Shown here: positions 7,586-15,867 of the stretch, piece by piece
Position numbering within the stretch: position 1 is the stretch's first letter
Layout of the letters: each line of letters begins with the position of its first letter
Origin: an uncultured Eubacteriales bacterium
GTDB lineage: Bacteria > Bacillota > Clostridia > Peptostreptococcales > Anaerovoracaceae
Direction of reading: 5' to 3'
DNA length: 24,553 nucleotides
Assembly (NCBI GenBank): GCA_900547295.1
Contig: URGK01000038.1
Span: 1-24,553, forward strand
The notes under the pieces: generated by a model
Told to the model about the DNA's origin: nothing
Database searches by the model: none
What the model saw: only the letters and a program-made list of their open reading frames with translations
Made by a program: the position numbers and the translations under genes

Positions 7586-8276
7586 GCTGCTTGAGTTCGA
7601 AAACAGAATAAATTACCATTTTAAAGACAGAGAGCTTCTCGAACGGGCGCTTACCCACAGCTCATATATCAAGGAGCATATGCTGTGCAAAACCGAAAGC
7701 AACGAACGCCTTGAGTTCCTCGGAGACGCCTTTATAGACGCAATATGCGGAGAAGAGCTTTACCGCAGATGCCCCGAATCGGGAGAGGGCAAGCTGACCA
7801 AGCTTAGAGCCGCCGTAGTGTGTGAAGAGGCGCTGGCCAAGCAGGCAAAGCAGATAGAAATCGGCGAATATATGCTGATGGGAAACGGCGAGGAGAAGCA
7901 GGGCGGCAGGCAGAGAGTTTCAATAATGGCAGATGCCGTCGAGGCTCTGATCGGAGCCATATATCTTGACGGCGGATATGACGCGGCCAGAGATGTTTTT
8001 CTTATGCTAAGCAGCGATATGATTGAGGATGCAATTAAAGGCAGACTTATGAAAGACTATAAGTCAAGCCTTCAGGAAAGAGTTCAGGCCGTAGGCGGAG
8101 GCCAGCTCATATACCGCGTCAACAGAGAGGAGGGGCCTGATCACAGCAAGACATTCTATATGGATCTTTTCCTCGGTGACAGACTGATAGGAACCGGCAG
8201 CGGCAGGAACAAAAAACAGGCAGAACAGCAGGCTGCAAAAGAAGCGATAGAAAGAGGATTACATAATGTACTTTAA
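7575..8276 (+). CDS. rnc: Ribonuclease III
   Basis: A 233-residue double-strand-specific endoribonuclease used in rRNA and mRNA processing. The catalytic domain has the signature NERLEFLGDAFID (about residues 42-54) and the second acidic motif DAVEALIGAIYLDGG. The C-terminal third is a dsRNA-binding domain (DYKSSLQERVQ to KKQAEQQAAKEAI). The start is taken as TTG at 7575, 8 nt after GGAGGG (7561-7566) and inside the end of plsX, because the frame then gives the normal N-terminus (KSRLLEFENRINYHFKD). It overlaps plsX and smc by 11 nt each, pointing to translational coupling. Confidence 0.95.
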   Translation: MKSRLLEFENRINYHFKDRELLERALTHSSYIKEHMLCKTESNERLEFLGDAFIDAICGEELYRRCPESGEGKLTKLRAAVVCEEALAKQAKQIEIGEYMLMGNGEEKQGGRQRVSIMADAVEALIGAIYLDGGYDAARDVFLMLSSDMIEDAIKGRLMKDYKSSLQERVQAVGGGQLIYRVNREEGPDHSKTFYMDLFLGDRLIGTGSGRNKKQAEQQAAKEAIERGLHNVL

Positions 8277-11200
8277 AAAAATATATATGCACGGATTTAA
8301 ATCTTTTGCAGATCCGGTTACCATAGAGTTTCACAAGGGCATTACCTGTATTGTAGGGCCCAACGGAAGCGGCAAAAGCAATATTTCCGATGCCATCAGA
8401 TGGGTGCTGGGAGAACAGAGTCCAAAGATGCTTCGAGGCGGCAAAATGGAAGAGGTCATATTCTCCGGAACAGCAAGCCGCAAATCCAGAGGCATGGCGG
8501 AGGTAATACTGACGATAGACAACTCAAGCAATATACTTCCCATAGAATACAATGAAGTTGCAATCACCAGAAGAATGTACCGTTCCGGTGAGAGTGAATA
8601 CTACATAAACAACAACCAGTGCAGGCTTCGTGACATCAGAGAGCTCATAATGGATACGGGTATAGGCGTAGACGGATATTCTCTGATAGGACAGGGCAAA
8701 ATAGCAGACATAGTAAGCAACAAGACTGAAAGCAGACGCGAGATATTTGAAGAGGCTGCGGGTATTGTTATGTACAGAACCCGTAAGGCGGAGGCAGAGA
8801 GAAAGCTGACTGCCGCATCGGGAAATCTTGACAGAGTAAACGATATAATTAATGAGATAGAGGGGCGTATAGACGGACTGCGCGAGGACAGCGCCAAGGC
8901 CTCCGAATATATCAGCCTCAGAGAAAGATTTAAAGAGCTTGAAATCAATATAACACTCAAAAATGTTGAAAACATCGAAGAGAAAACAAACGAACTCATA
9001 AACGAGTTAAAAGAAACAGATAAATCCATAGTGGATATAAAGGCCAGAAAAGAAGAGCTGGACAGGTCCCTTGAGGCTACAAACACCAGAACAAGAGCTC
9101 TGGACGAGATTGCAGAGGAAGCCAGAACAAAGCTTATGGATATCGTAAGCGAAATCAACAGACTCGAAAAGGCGCAGGAGCTTAGTACCGAAAGACTGTC
9201 CGCAATAGGCAGGGACAGAGAGAGATTAACTTCCGAAATATCAGAGCTTGGCAGCAAGCTTGAAAGCGAGCAGCAGAATGCCGAAAGCCTTGGAGACAGC
9301 AGGAGAGAGGGCGAGGCAAGGCTGGCAGAACTTAACGCCGCGCTGCAGGCTGCAATAGACAGATATACAGTCAAGGCGGAGGAAGTAAACAACGCGCTGC
9401 TGTCATTAAACAATGAAAGAAACAGCATATTTGAACTAAGCTCAAAGGCTGCATCAAAGAGAACAGAGGCGGCAGGTCTTGACAGTCTGAGAGAAAGCCT
9501 CGAAAAAAGAAAGCTTCAGATAGCATCGGAGAGAGAGTCGGAAGCGCTGCAGGGCAAATCGGAAGCCGATCTGCTGCAGGCAGAGAGCAGAGCCGCAGAG
9601 CTTAGAGCAGCTCTTGAAAGCATCAGAGCAGAGGCAAACAAAATCAAAGAAACCTACAGCAGCAGTCTTGAAACAGAAAAACAGCTTGCAAAGGATATAG
9701 AGGCGCTCAAAATAGACATAAGCCGAAAGGAAGCCAGAAAAAAGACCATTGAAGAAATGGAGTCAAATTACGAGGGATATAACTTTGCAGTTAAATACAT
9801 TATGAAATCAGGGCTTCCCGGCATATACGGAACAGCCGCAGAGCTTATGAGCGTTCCAAAGGGCTACGAAACAGCAATCGAAACCAGCATGGGAGCCGCT
9901 ATGCAGAACATAGTCTGCGCTGATGACGAATGCGCCAAAAAAGCCATAATATCACTTAAGCAGGCAAAGGCGGGCAGACTTACTTTCATACCGCTCAAAT
10001 CCATCAAGCACCAGAGAGCAGCCGCAGACGTAAGCGGATTTGAAGGCTTTTTAGGCTACGGAGATGAATGCGTTTCATTTGATAAGAAATACACGGCGGC
10101 ATTTGAATATCTGCTGGGCAGAGTGGTTATAGTGGACACTATGGACAACGCTGTTGCAATGTCCAAAAAAGCAGGCGCAGGTCTGAGATTTGTAACACTT
10201 GAGGGTGAAATAATCAATACCGTGGGCGCTATAACAGGCGGTAAATACAAAAACAAAACAGCAAATCTGCTGGAGAGAAAATCAGAAATAACCAAGCTGC
10301 AGGAGGAAATCGAAGCGCTTTCAGGTCAGATAGGTGCCAAAGCGCAGGCTATGAATGAAGCGGCAGATGCAATCAGCACAGCGCAGGAGAAAATGCAGGC
10401 TTTAAACGACAGATACAGACAGACAGAGCTTGACCTCATAACTGCCGAAAACGAGAAAAAAGCAGTAGAGGGCGCTATTTCTGATTTCGGCAGCAGGCAG
10501 GAGAGATGGGACAGAGAGCTTAAATCCATTGAGGAGCAGAAAGCATCTTCCGACAGTATGAAAAAGTCCCTTATAGACGAGGCGGAAGAAGCAGGCAGGC
10601 AGGCAGAGCTTGCAGAAGCTGAAGTCAGCAGTCTTACCGATATATACGAAGCCAAAAAACAGGAGGCGCAAAGCGCAAGCGAGGATATAACGGAAGCCAG
10701 AGTTGCAGTGACTGCCTGTGAAAAAGAGCTTCAGGCATCAGGTGCGATATATCAGCGTATTTCAGATGATATAGACGATATTTCCGGCAGCATTGAGGCA
10801 AAGAAGCTGCAGCTTGAAAACCTTGAAAACGAGTACAGAAGCATCACTGCTTCATCTGAAAACGGCGGAGATATAGAAGCTAAAAACAGACAGAAGCAGG
10901 AAGCGGAAGAAATCATTGCGCAGGCTGCGGCCGAAAAAGCTTCACTGACGGAGCAGACAGACGGAGCCTCTGCCGAAAAGACAAGGATAGACGAGCAGCT
11001 TGAAAACCTGCAAAACCAGAAAGTAAATGCGGACATCAAAAAAGCCAGATACGAAACACAGCTTGAAAGTCTTAAGGACAAGCTGTGGGAAACCTTTGAA
11101 ATATCGTATCTGCAGGCTATGGAATTCAGAGCGGAGGACTTTGTAATGTCCAAGGCCGTAAAGGAAAACAGAGAAGTAAAGGCCAGAATGAATGAGCTTG

Positions 11201-11805
11201 GCGATGTCAACATAGGCGCTATAGAGGAATACAAATCCGTAAGCGAAAGATATGAATTCCTTACATCACAGAGAGCTGATATACTTGAGGCAATGGACTC
11301 TCTGAGGTCGATTATAGAGGATATGGATAAGACCATAAGAGAGAAATTCAAGGAGAATTTCGATCAGGTTGTGGCTCAGTTCGAGCATATATTCAGAGAA
11401 CTGTTCGGAGGCGGACATGCGCAGCTTCGCCTTGACAACGAGGATAATCCTCTTGAGTCGAACATAGACATAATAGCGCAACCGCCGGGCAAAAAACTGC
11501 AGAATATAAATCTGCTTTCCGGTGGCGAGAAAACAATGACAGCAATTGCTCTTATGTTTGCGGTACTCAAGACAAAGCCTACGCCGTTCTGTATATTAGA
11601 CGAGGTTGAGGCGGCTCTTGACGATGCTAACATCGAGAGATTTGCAAAATACCTGCAGAACTTCAGCGAAATCCAGTTTGCGCTGGTAACACATCAGAAA
11701 GTTACTATGGAATATGCCGACGTGCTTTACGGCGTGACTATGCCGGAGCAGGGAATTTCAAGAATTCTGTCACTTAAACTTGGAGATAAATTTGATTTGG
11801 ATTAG
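8266..11805 (+). CDS. smc: Chromosome partition protein SMC
   Basis: A 1179-residue ATPase of the condensin complex (with ScpA and ScpB, not in this window). The Walker A motif GPNGSGKSN is at residues 31-39. Two long heptad-rich coiled-coil arms occupy about residues 170-500 and 670-1010. A hinge lies between them (GIYGTAAELMSVPKGYE to about GAITGGKYKN). The C-terminal head carries the signature LLSGGEKTMTAIALMFA (about 1083-1099) and Walker B FCILDEVEAALDDAN (about 1108-1122). Length is typical. The ATG at 8266 lies inside the end of rnc. The smc-ftsY order is widespread in Firmicutes. Confidence 0.97.
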   Translation: MYFKKIYMHGFKSFADPVTIEFHKGITCIVGPNGSGKSNISDAIRWVLGEQSPKMLRGGKMEEVIFSGTASRKSRGMAEVILTIDNSSNILPIEYNEVAITRRMYRSGESEYYINNNQCRLRDIRELIMDTGIGVDGYSLIGQGKIADIVSNKTESRREIFEEAAGIVMYRTRKAEAERKLTAASGNLDRVNDIINEIEGRIDGLREDSAKASEYISLRERFKELEINITLKNVENIEEKTNELINELKETDKSIVDIKARKEELDRSLEATNTRTRALDEIAEEARTKLMDIVSEINRLEKAQELSTERLSAIGRDRERLTSEISELGSKLESEQQNAESLGDSRREGEARLAELNAALQAAIDRYTVKAEEVNNALLSLNNERNSIFELSSKAASKRTEAAGLDSLRESLEKRKLQIASERESEALQGKSEADLLQAESRAAELRAALESIRAEANKIKETYSSSLETEKQLAKDIEALKIDISRKEARKKTIEEMESNYEGYNFAVKYIMKSGLPGIYGTAAELMSVPKGYETAIETSMGAAMQNIVCADDECAKKAIISLKQAKAGRLTFIPLKSIKHQRAAADVSGFEGFLGYGDECVSFDKKYTAAFEYLLGRVVIVDTMDNAVAMSKKAGAGLRFVTLEGEIINTVGAITGGKYKNKTANLLERKSEITKLQEEIEALSGQIGAKAQAMNEAADAISTAQEKMQALNDRYRQTELDLITAENEKKAVEGAISDFGSRQERWDRELKSIEEQKASSDSMKKSLIDEAEEAGRQAELAEAEVSSLTDIYEAKKQEAQSASEDITEARVAVTACEKELQASGAIYQRISDDIDDISGSIEAKKLQLENLENEYRSITASSENGGDIEAKNRQKQEAEEIIAQAAAEKASLTEQTDGASAEKTRIDEQLENLQNQKVNADIKKARYETQLESLKDKLWETFEISYLQAMEFRAEDFVMSKAVKENREVKARMNELGDVNIGAIEEYKSVSERYEFLTSQRADILEAMDSLRSIIEDMDKTIREKFKENFDQVVAQFEHIFRELFGGGHAQLRLDNEDNPLESNIDIIAQPPGKKLQNINLLSGGEKTMTAIALMFAVLKTKPTPFCILDEVEAALDDANIERFAKYLQNFSEIQFALVTHQKVTMEYADVLYGVTMPEQGISRILSLKLGDKFDLD

Positions 11806-11816
11806 GAGAAACATAT

Positions 11817-12713
11817 ATGTCACTGCGTGAAAAAAAATCTTTCTTCGGTAAACTTTCGGAGAGACTGTCAGATGTAATAAATGCAAGATCTGTAGTGGAT
11901 GAGGAGCTTTTTGACGAGCTTGAGGAAATCCTCATAACATCTGACATAGGTATGGATACAACCATGAGAATTATAGAGGAACTGAGGGGCCGCGTCAAAG
12001 ACGCGCATATCACAAAGCCCGAGGTTGTAAAGATAATGCTCAAAAAAATAATCGTAAGATTTATAGACAAAGAGGACAGGCAGAAACTGAGCAATGAGAC
12101 TCCGCTGGTTATCCTCGTAATAGGAGTAAACGGAGGCGGCAAGACGACAACAATAGGAAAGATTGCCACTAAACTCAAAAACGAGGGAAAGAGCGTTATG
12201 CTTGCAGCGGCAGATACATTCAGAGCCGCAGCGGCTGAGCAGCTTTCCATATGGGGAGAGCGCGCAGGCGTTCCCGTTGTAAAGCACGGCGAGGGAGCAG
12301 ACCCGTCAGCCGTTATATTCGACGCTGTGGCATCAGCAAAGGCAAGAAACATCGATGTTCTTATATGCGATACGGCAGGCAGACTCCAGAGCAAAAAAAA
12401 TCTTATGAACGAGCTTGAAAAAATGAACAAAGTTATTTCAAGAGAATTTCCGGAGGCTGCAAGAGAAACCCTGCTGGTGCTTGATGCCACCACAGGCAAG
12501 AATGCAATTTCGCAGGCAAAGGAATTCGGAGAGGTTACGGATATTACAGGTATAGTTATAACCAAGCTTGACGGTACTGCAAAGGGCGGTATAGCTATCA
12601 CCATTGCAGATGAATTTGATATGCCTATTAAATTTATAGGCGTGGGAGAGGGTATGGACGATTTGAAAGAGTTCGACCCGGAAGACTTCGCAGGAGGAAT
12701 TTTTGATGAGTAA
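11817..12713 (+). CDS. ftsY: Signal recognition particle receptor FtsY
   Basis: A 298-residue SRP GTPase that docks ribosome-SRP complexes at the membrane. The N domain (MSLREKKSFFGKLSERL onward) is followed by the G domain with GVNGGGKTTTIGKIA (about residues 103-117), DTFRAAAAEQL, DTAGRLQSKKNL and TKLDGTAKGG. The C-terminus has GVGEGMDDLKEFDPEDFAGGI, characteristic of FtsY. It lacks the long acidic A domain of E. coli FtsY, as is usual in Firmicutes. The ribosome binding site TAGGAGA overlaps the smc stop codon. Its 3' end overlaps der. Confidence 0.97.
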   Translation: MSLREKKSFFGKLSERLSDVINARSVVDEELFDELEEILITSDIGMDTTMRIIEELRGRVKDAHITKPEVVKIMLKKIIVRFIDKEDRQKLSNETPLVILVIGVNGGGKTTTIGKIATKLKNEGKSVMLAAADTFRAAAAEQLSIWGERAGVPVVKHGEGADPSAVIFDAVASAKARNIDVLICDTAGRLQSKKNLMNELEKMNKVISREFPEAARETLLVLDATTGKNAISQAKEFGEVTDITGIVITKLDGTAKGGIAITIADEFDMPIKFIGVGEGMDDLKEFDPEDFAGGIFDE

Positions 12714-14028
12714 ACCTGTTGTTGCCGTAGTAGGCAGACCCAATGTGGGAAAATCAACATTTTTTAATAAAGTAATCGGCAGGAGAATTGCTATTGTAGA
12801 GGATACTCCGGGCGTTACGAGAGACAGGATTTATGCCGAAACAGAGTGGAACGGCATTGAATTTGCAATTATAGATACAGGCGGCATAGAGCCAGACAGC
12901 GAGGATATCATTCTTTCACAGATGAGGCAGCAGGCGGAGATTGCAATGGATACAGCAGATGTAATTCTGTTTCTGGTTGACGGAAAGGACGGTCTTACAT
13001 CAGCAGACAGAGAAGTTGCAAATATGCTGAGAAGAAGAGGCAGAGAGGTAATACTTGTCGTAAACAAAATCGACAGCCATAAGCTGCCTGATGATTTCTA
13101 TGATTTCTATGAGCTGGGACTTGGCGAGCCGATACCTATTTCGGCTGCGAATATGCTGAATTTCGGAGATCTGCTTGATGAAATAGTGAACGCTTTTCCA
13201 AAAGAGCAGTATGAAGAGGAAGAGGATGTTATCAAAATAGCCGTAATCGGCAAGCCCAACGTGGGCAAATCCTCTCTCATCAATGAGCTTGTAGGTGAAA
13301 ACAGAGTTATAGTATCGCCTATAGCCGGCACTACCAGAGATTCCATAGATACTCCGTTTGAAAAGGACGGGGACAGATATATGCTCATAGACACTGCCGG
13401 AATCAGAAGAAAAAGCAAGGTTACAGAGGACATCGAAAGGTATTCTGTAATCAGAGCCGTTGCGGCTATCGAGAGAAGCGATGTTGCACTCCTTATGATA
13501 GATGCGGCAGAGGGAATTACCGAGCAGGACAAAAAAATAGCGGGCGTTGCCCACGAGGCAGGCAAGGGAATAATCGTTGTGGTAAACAAATGGGACCTTA
13601 TCGCAAAAGAAACCAACACAATGAGAGATTTCAAGCGCAAAATAGAAGCTGAATTTCCGTTTATGACCTATGCGCCGAGCGTGTTCATATCGGTAAAGGA
13701 TCATCAGAGAATAGACAATGTAATAAATATGGCCAAGTATGTTGCCGAAACAAGAGCTATGAGAGTGCCTACAGGTCAGCTCAACGCGCTGCTGCAGGAT
13801 GCTATGATGATGAAACAGCCGCCGTCAGACAAGGGCAGGAGACTGAGAATTTACTATGTGACTCAGGTGGGAATCAAACCGCCTCTGTTCTCATTCAAGA
13901 TAAACTCAAGACCTCTGATGCATTTCTCATATGCAAGATATCTTGAAAACAAGATAAGAGAGGGCTTCGGATTTGAGGGAACTTCCATAAAGTTCGTATT
14001 CAGAGAAAAAGGAGAGAAAGAAGACTGA
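12706..14028 (+). CDS. der: Ribosome biogenesis GTPase Der (EngA)
   Basis: A 440-residue GTPase with two tandem G domains, needed for maturation of the 50S subunit. The first P loop GRPNVGKST lies near residue 10 and the second GKPNVGKSS near residue 182; each is followed by its DT(A/G)G and NK(I/W)D motifs. A KH-like C-terminal domain follows (about residues 355-440, RRLRIYYVTQVGIKPP). The ATG at 12706 is chosen over the in-frame TTG at 12703 because it sits 8 nt from AGGAGG (12692-12697), inside the end of ftsY. The stop overlaps the plsY ATG (TGATG). Confidence 0.96.
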   Translation: MSKPVVAVVGRPNVGKSTFFNKVIGRRIAIVEDTPGVTRDRIYAETEWNGIEFAIIDTGGIEPDSEDIILSQMRQQAEIAMDTADVILFLVDGKDGLTSADREVANMLRRRGREVILVVNKIDSHKLPDDFYDFYELGLGEPIPISAANMLNFGDLLDEIVNAFPKEQYEEEEDVIKIAVIGKPNVGKSSLINELVGENRVIVSPIAGTTRDSIDTPFEKDGDRYMLIDTAGIRRKSKVTEDIERYSVIRAVAAIERSDVALLMIDAAEGITEQDKKIAGVAHEAGKGIIVVVNKWDLIAKETNTMRDFKRKIEAEFPFMTYAPSVFISVKDHQRIDNVINMAKYVAETRAMRVPTGQLNALLQDAMMMKQPPSDKGRRLRIYYVTQVGIKPPLFSFKINSRPLMHFSYARYLENKIREGFGFEGTSIKFVFREKGEKED

Positions 14029-14615
14029 TGACAGAGAGTATAGTAGGAATAATATTAATGGCATGTTCGTATTTCATAGGCTGCATATCACCGGCAACAA
14101 TAGTTGCAAAGGCAAACGGCATAGATATCCGAAAAGAGGGCAGCGGAAATCCCGGAACTACCAATGTATTGAGAACGCTGGGCAAAAAAGCTGCGGCTGT
14201 GACTTTAATAATCGACATACTCAAAGGCGCAGTCCCCGTTATAATCGGAGCATTTGCAGGCCCTGTGTTTGCATTCGGATGCGGTACTATGGCCATGATA
14301 GGTCACGTATGGCCGTTTCAGTTTAAATTCAAGGGCGGCAAGGGAGTTGCAACAGGCATAGGAGTTGTACTTGCTGTAAATCCGATACTCGGACTTATGC
14401 TGCTTGTCATATTTGCGGCAGTTGTTGCAATAACCAGATATGTGTCGCTTGGCTCATGTATAGCGGCGTTTGTAATGCCGGCGCTGGCAATTGTGCTTGT
14501 ACCTGATTTTTTCTGGTTCGCAGTTATAATTGCGGCAATAATAATAATCAAGCACAGAGCTAATCTGGCGAGAATTGTAAGAGGCGAGGAATCAAAACTC
14601 AGCTTCAGCAAATAG
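14028..14615 (+). CDS. plsY: Glycerol-3-phosphate acyltransferase PlsY
   Basis: A 195-residue membrane enzyme that acylates glycerol-3-phosphate using acyl-phosphate from PlsX. The family's conserved loops are visible: SGNPGTTNVLRTLGKK (about residues 38-53), GHVWPFQFKFKGGKGVATG (about 95-113) and a later TRYVSLGS. Five or so hydrophobic segments fit the known topology. It is coupled to der by a one-base TGATG overlap and followed 13 bases later by gpsA, which supplies its substrate. Confidence 0.95.
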   Translation: MTESIVGIILMACSYFIGCISPATIVAKANGIDIRKEGSGNPGTTNVLRTLGKKAAAVTLIIDILKGAVPVIIGAFAGPVFAFGCGTMAMIGHVWPFQFKFKGGKGVATGIGVVLAVNPILGLMLLVIFAAVVAITRYVSLGSCIAAFVMPALAIVLVPDFFWFAVIIAAIIIIKHRANLARIVRGEESKLSFSK

Positions 14616-14628
14616 GAGATGATGACTT

Positions 14629-15621
14629 ATGAATAAAATAGGAGTAATAGGAGCGGGAAGCTGGGGTACAGCTCTTGCCGTAACCCTCAGCAACAAAGGC
14701 CACAGCGTGAGAATATGGGATATAGACAAGACCCATATCAGAGAGCTCAGAGAAAACAAAGAGAACGTAAGATATCTGCCGGGCGTTAAATTCTGCGACA
14801 GACTGGTTCCTGCGGATACCGTAGAGGAAGCGCTTGCAGGCGCGGATACAGTGCTGTTTTCGGCTCCGGCGCAGCATTTCAGAAGCGCTCTTGAATCGGC
14901 AGCTTCCTACATAAACGAAGATATGATAATCGTAAATGTAGCAAAGGGCATTGAACAGAAAACGCTTATGAGAATGTCTGAAATCACAAAGGAAATGGGA
15001 CAGTACAAAAAATATGCAGTGCTTTCCGGTCCGTCACATGCGGAGGAAGTAGGCAGAGCCATGCCTACTACAGTGGTTGCAGCATCAGAAAATCACGATG
15101 TTGCAGTTGCGGTTCAGGAAATGTTTTCAACAGACTTCCTCAGAGTATATACAGGTACAGATGTTACAGGCGTCGAGCTTGGCGGAGCCTTAAAGAACAT
15201 TATCGCTCTTGGCGCAGGCATATCGGACGGACTTGGATTCGGTGACAATGCCAAGGCTGCAATGATGACAAGAGGCATAGCTGAGATGAAGCGTCTCGGA
15301 GTTAAAATGGGCGCAGATGTCAACACCTTTGCAGGACTTACAGGCATAGGCGATTTAATTGTAACCTGCACCAGCATGCATTCCAGAAACAGACGATGCG
15401 GCATAATGATAGGCGAGGGAATGGCGCCCGAAGAGGCAGTAAAAAACGTCGGAATGGTAGTTGAGGGCATGTTTACAGCAGAAGCTGCATACGAGCTTGC
15501 GGACAGACTGGGTGTTGAAATGCCTATAACCAACGAAATATACAAGCTCATAAAGGGACAGATTACAGGCAAAGAGGCAGTAATGAACCTTATGGGCAGA
15601 GAAAGAAAGCCGGAGGATTAG
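14629..15621 (+). CDS. gpsA: NAD(P)-dependent glycerol-3-phosphate dehydrogenase
   Basis: A 330-residue cytosolic enzyme that reduces dihydroxyacetone phosphate to sn-glycerol-3-phosphate for lipid synthesis. The N-terminal Rossmann motif is GVIGAGSWGTALAV (residues 4-17). The C-terminal catalytic region has GGALKNIIALGAGISDGLGFGDNAKAA (bases about 15181-15261) and GIGDLIVTCTS. The ribosome binding site AGGAG (14614-14618) overlaps the plsY stop, 10 nt before the ATG. It appears to be the last gene of the plsX operon. No clear U-tract terminator was found between gpsA and the methionine leader, so some read-through is possible. Confidence 0.96.
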   Translation: MNKIGVIGAGSWGTALAVTLSNKGHSVRIWDIDKTHIRELRENKENVRYLPGVKFCDRLVPADTVEEALAGADTVLFSAPAQHFRSALESAASYINEDMIIVNVAKGIEQKTLMRMSEITKEMGQYKKYAVLSGPSHAEEVGRAMPTTVVAASENHDVAVAVQEMFSTDFLRVYTGTDVTGVELGGALKNIIALGAGISDGLGFGDNAKAAMMTRGIAEMKRLGVKMGADVNTFAGLTGIGDLIVTCTSMHSRNRRCGIMIGEGMAPEEAVKNVGMVVEGMFTAEAAYELADRLGVEMPITNEIYKLIKGQITGKEAVMNLMGRERKPED

Positions 15622-15657
15622 AAATCGTCAAAGTTATACCAAAATCACAAAACAGTG

Positions 15658-15686
15658 TTGACAATTATGTGCTTATGACATAAAAT
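15658..15686 (+). promoter_or_regulatory. Promoter of the met leader and metYA operon
   Basis: A perfect TTGACA (15658-15663), a 17-bp spacer and TAAAAT (15681-15686). Transcription should start near 15693, about 20 nt before the leader-peptide start codon. This is one of the two best promoters in the window. Confidence 0.85.
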
Positions 15687-15715
15687 ATATTTATAGATAA
15701 GCAGGAGGCAATGTT

Positions 15716-15790
15716 ATGTACAGTCGTAATACAGGTAAGATAAATATGGTTATGATGATGTGCAGCTGCGCCTTTGGTCAGATTCTCTAG
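15716..15790 (+). CDS. Putative methionine-rich leader peptide (24 codons) of the metYA attenuator
   Basis: A 24-codon ORF starts at ATG 15716, 7 nt after AGGAGG (15703-15708); an ATG at 15711 is out of frame and too close. It begins MYSRNTGKIN, and codons 11-18 read Met-Val-Met-Met-Met-Cys-Ser-Cys, followed by AFGQIL and TAG (15788-15790). Five of 24 codons are ATG, four of them in a run of five. Clustered codons for the pathway end product are the hallmark of leader peptides of amino-acid operons. The downstream genes are metY and metA, and a terminator with a competing pairing lies between. The peptide itself probably has no function beyond being translated. The evidence is structural only; no homolog is known to me. 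Confidence 0.8.
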   Translation: MYSRNTGKINMVMMMCSCAFGQIL

Positions 15791-15822
15791 ACACTGCTTG
15801 AGAGATGAGTTTACTAAAGGCG
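15769..15822 (+). promoter_or_regulatory. Antiterminator pairing in the metYA leader
   Basis: CGCCTTTGGT (15769-15778, leader codons 18-21) can pair with ACTAAAGGCG (15813-15822) in 10 bp with one G-T. It encloses a small hairpin, TCTCT (15784-15788) with AGAGA (15801-15805). The 3' arm overlaps the 5' arm of the terminator (15818-15824), so the two folds exclude each other. A ribosome stalled at Met codons 11-15 would leave the 5' arm mostly free, while one at the stop codon would cover it. Confidence 0.7.
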
Positions 15823-15853
15823 ATTTTGGCGTAAGCCAACATCGTCTTTTTTT
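15816..15853 (+). terminator. Attenuator terminator before metY
   Basis: AGGCGAT (15818-15824) pairs with ATCGTCT (15841-15847), and TTGGC (15826-15830) with GCCAA (15835-15839), around the loop GTAA; two A-T pairs can extend the base. Six T residues follow (15848-15853). The metY ribosome binding site (GGAGG, 15856-15860) comes right after the T run, so termination here would silence the whole operon. Confidence 0.9.
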
Positions 15854-15867
15854 ATGGAGGTTATGTT

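Noticed and set aside
8601..9428. Long minus-strand open frame inside smc (275 codons), and similar ones at 10326-10655 and 10752-11351
   Set aside because: They are antisense to the coiled-coil arms, Ser/Leu-rich as expected from complements of Glu/Lys/Ala codons, without ribosome binding sites.
15711..15743. Alternative leader ORF starting at ATG 15711
   Set aside because: Only 2 nt from AGGAGG and without codon bias of interest; ATG 15716 has ideal spacing.
15687..15867. SAM-I riboswitch (S-box) or T-box in front of metY
   Set aside because: None of the conserved core sequences of either RNA (such as the T-box AGGGTGGNACCGCG) is present; the short leader with ORF and terminator explains the region better.
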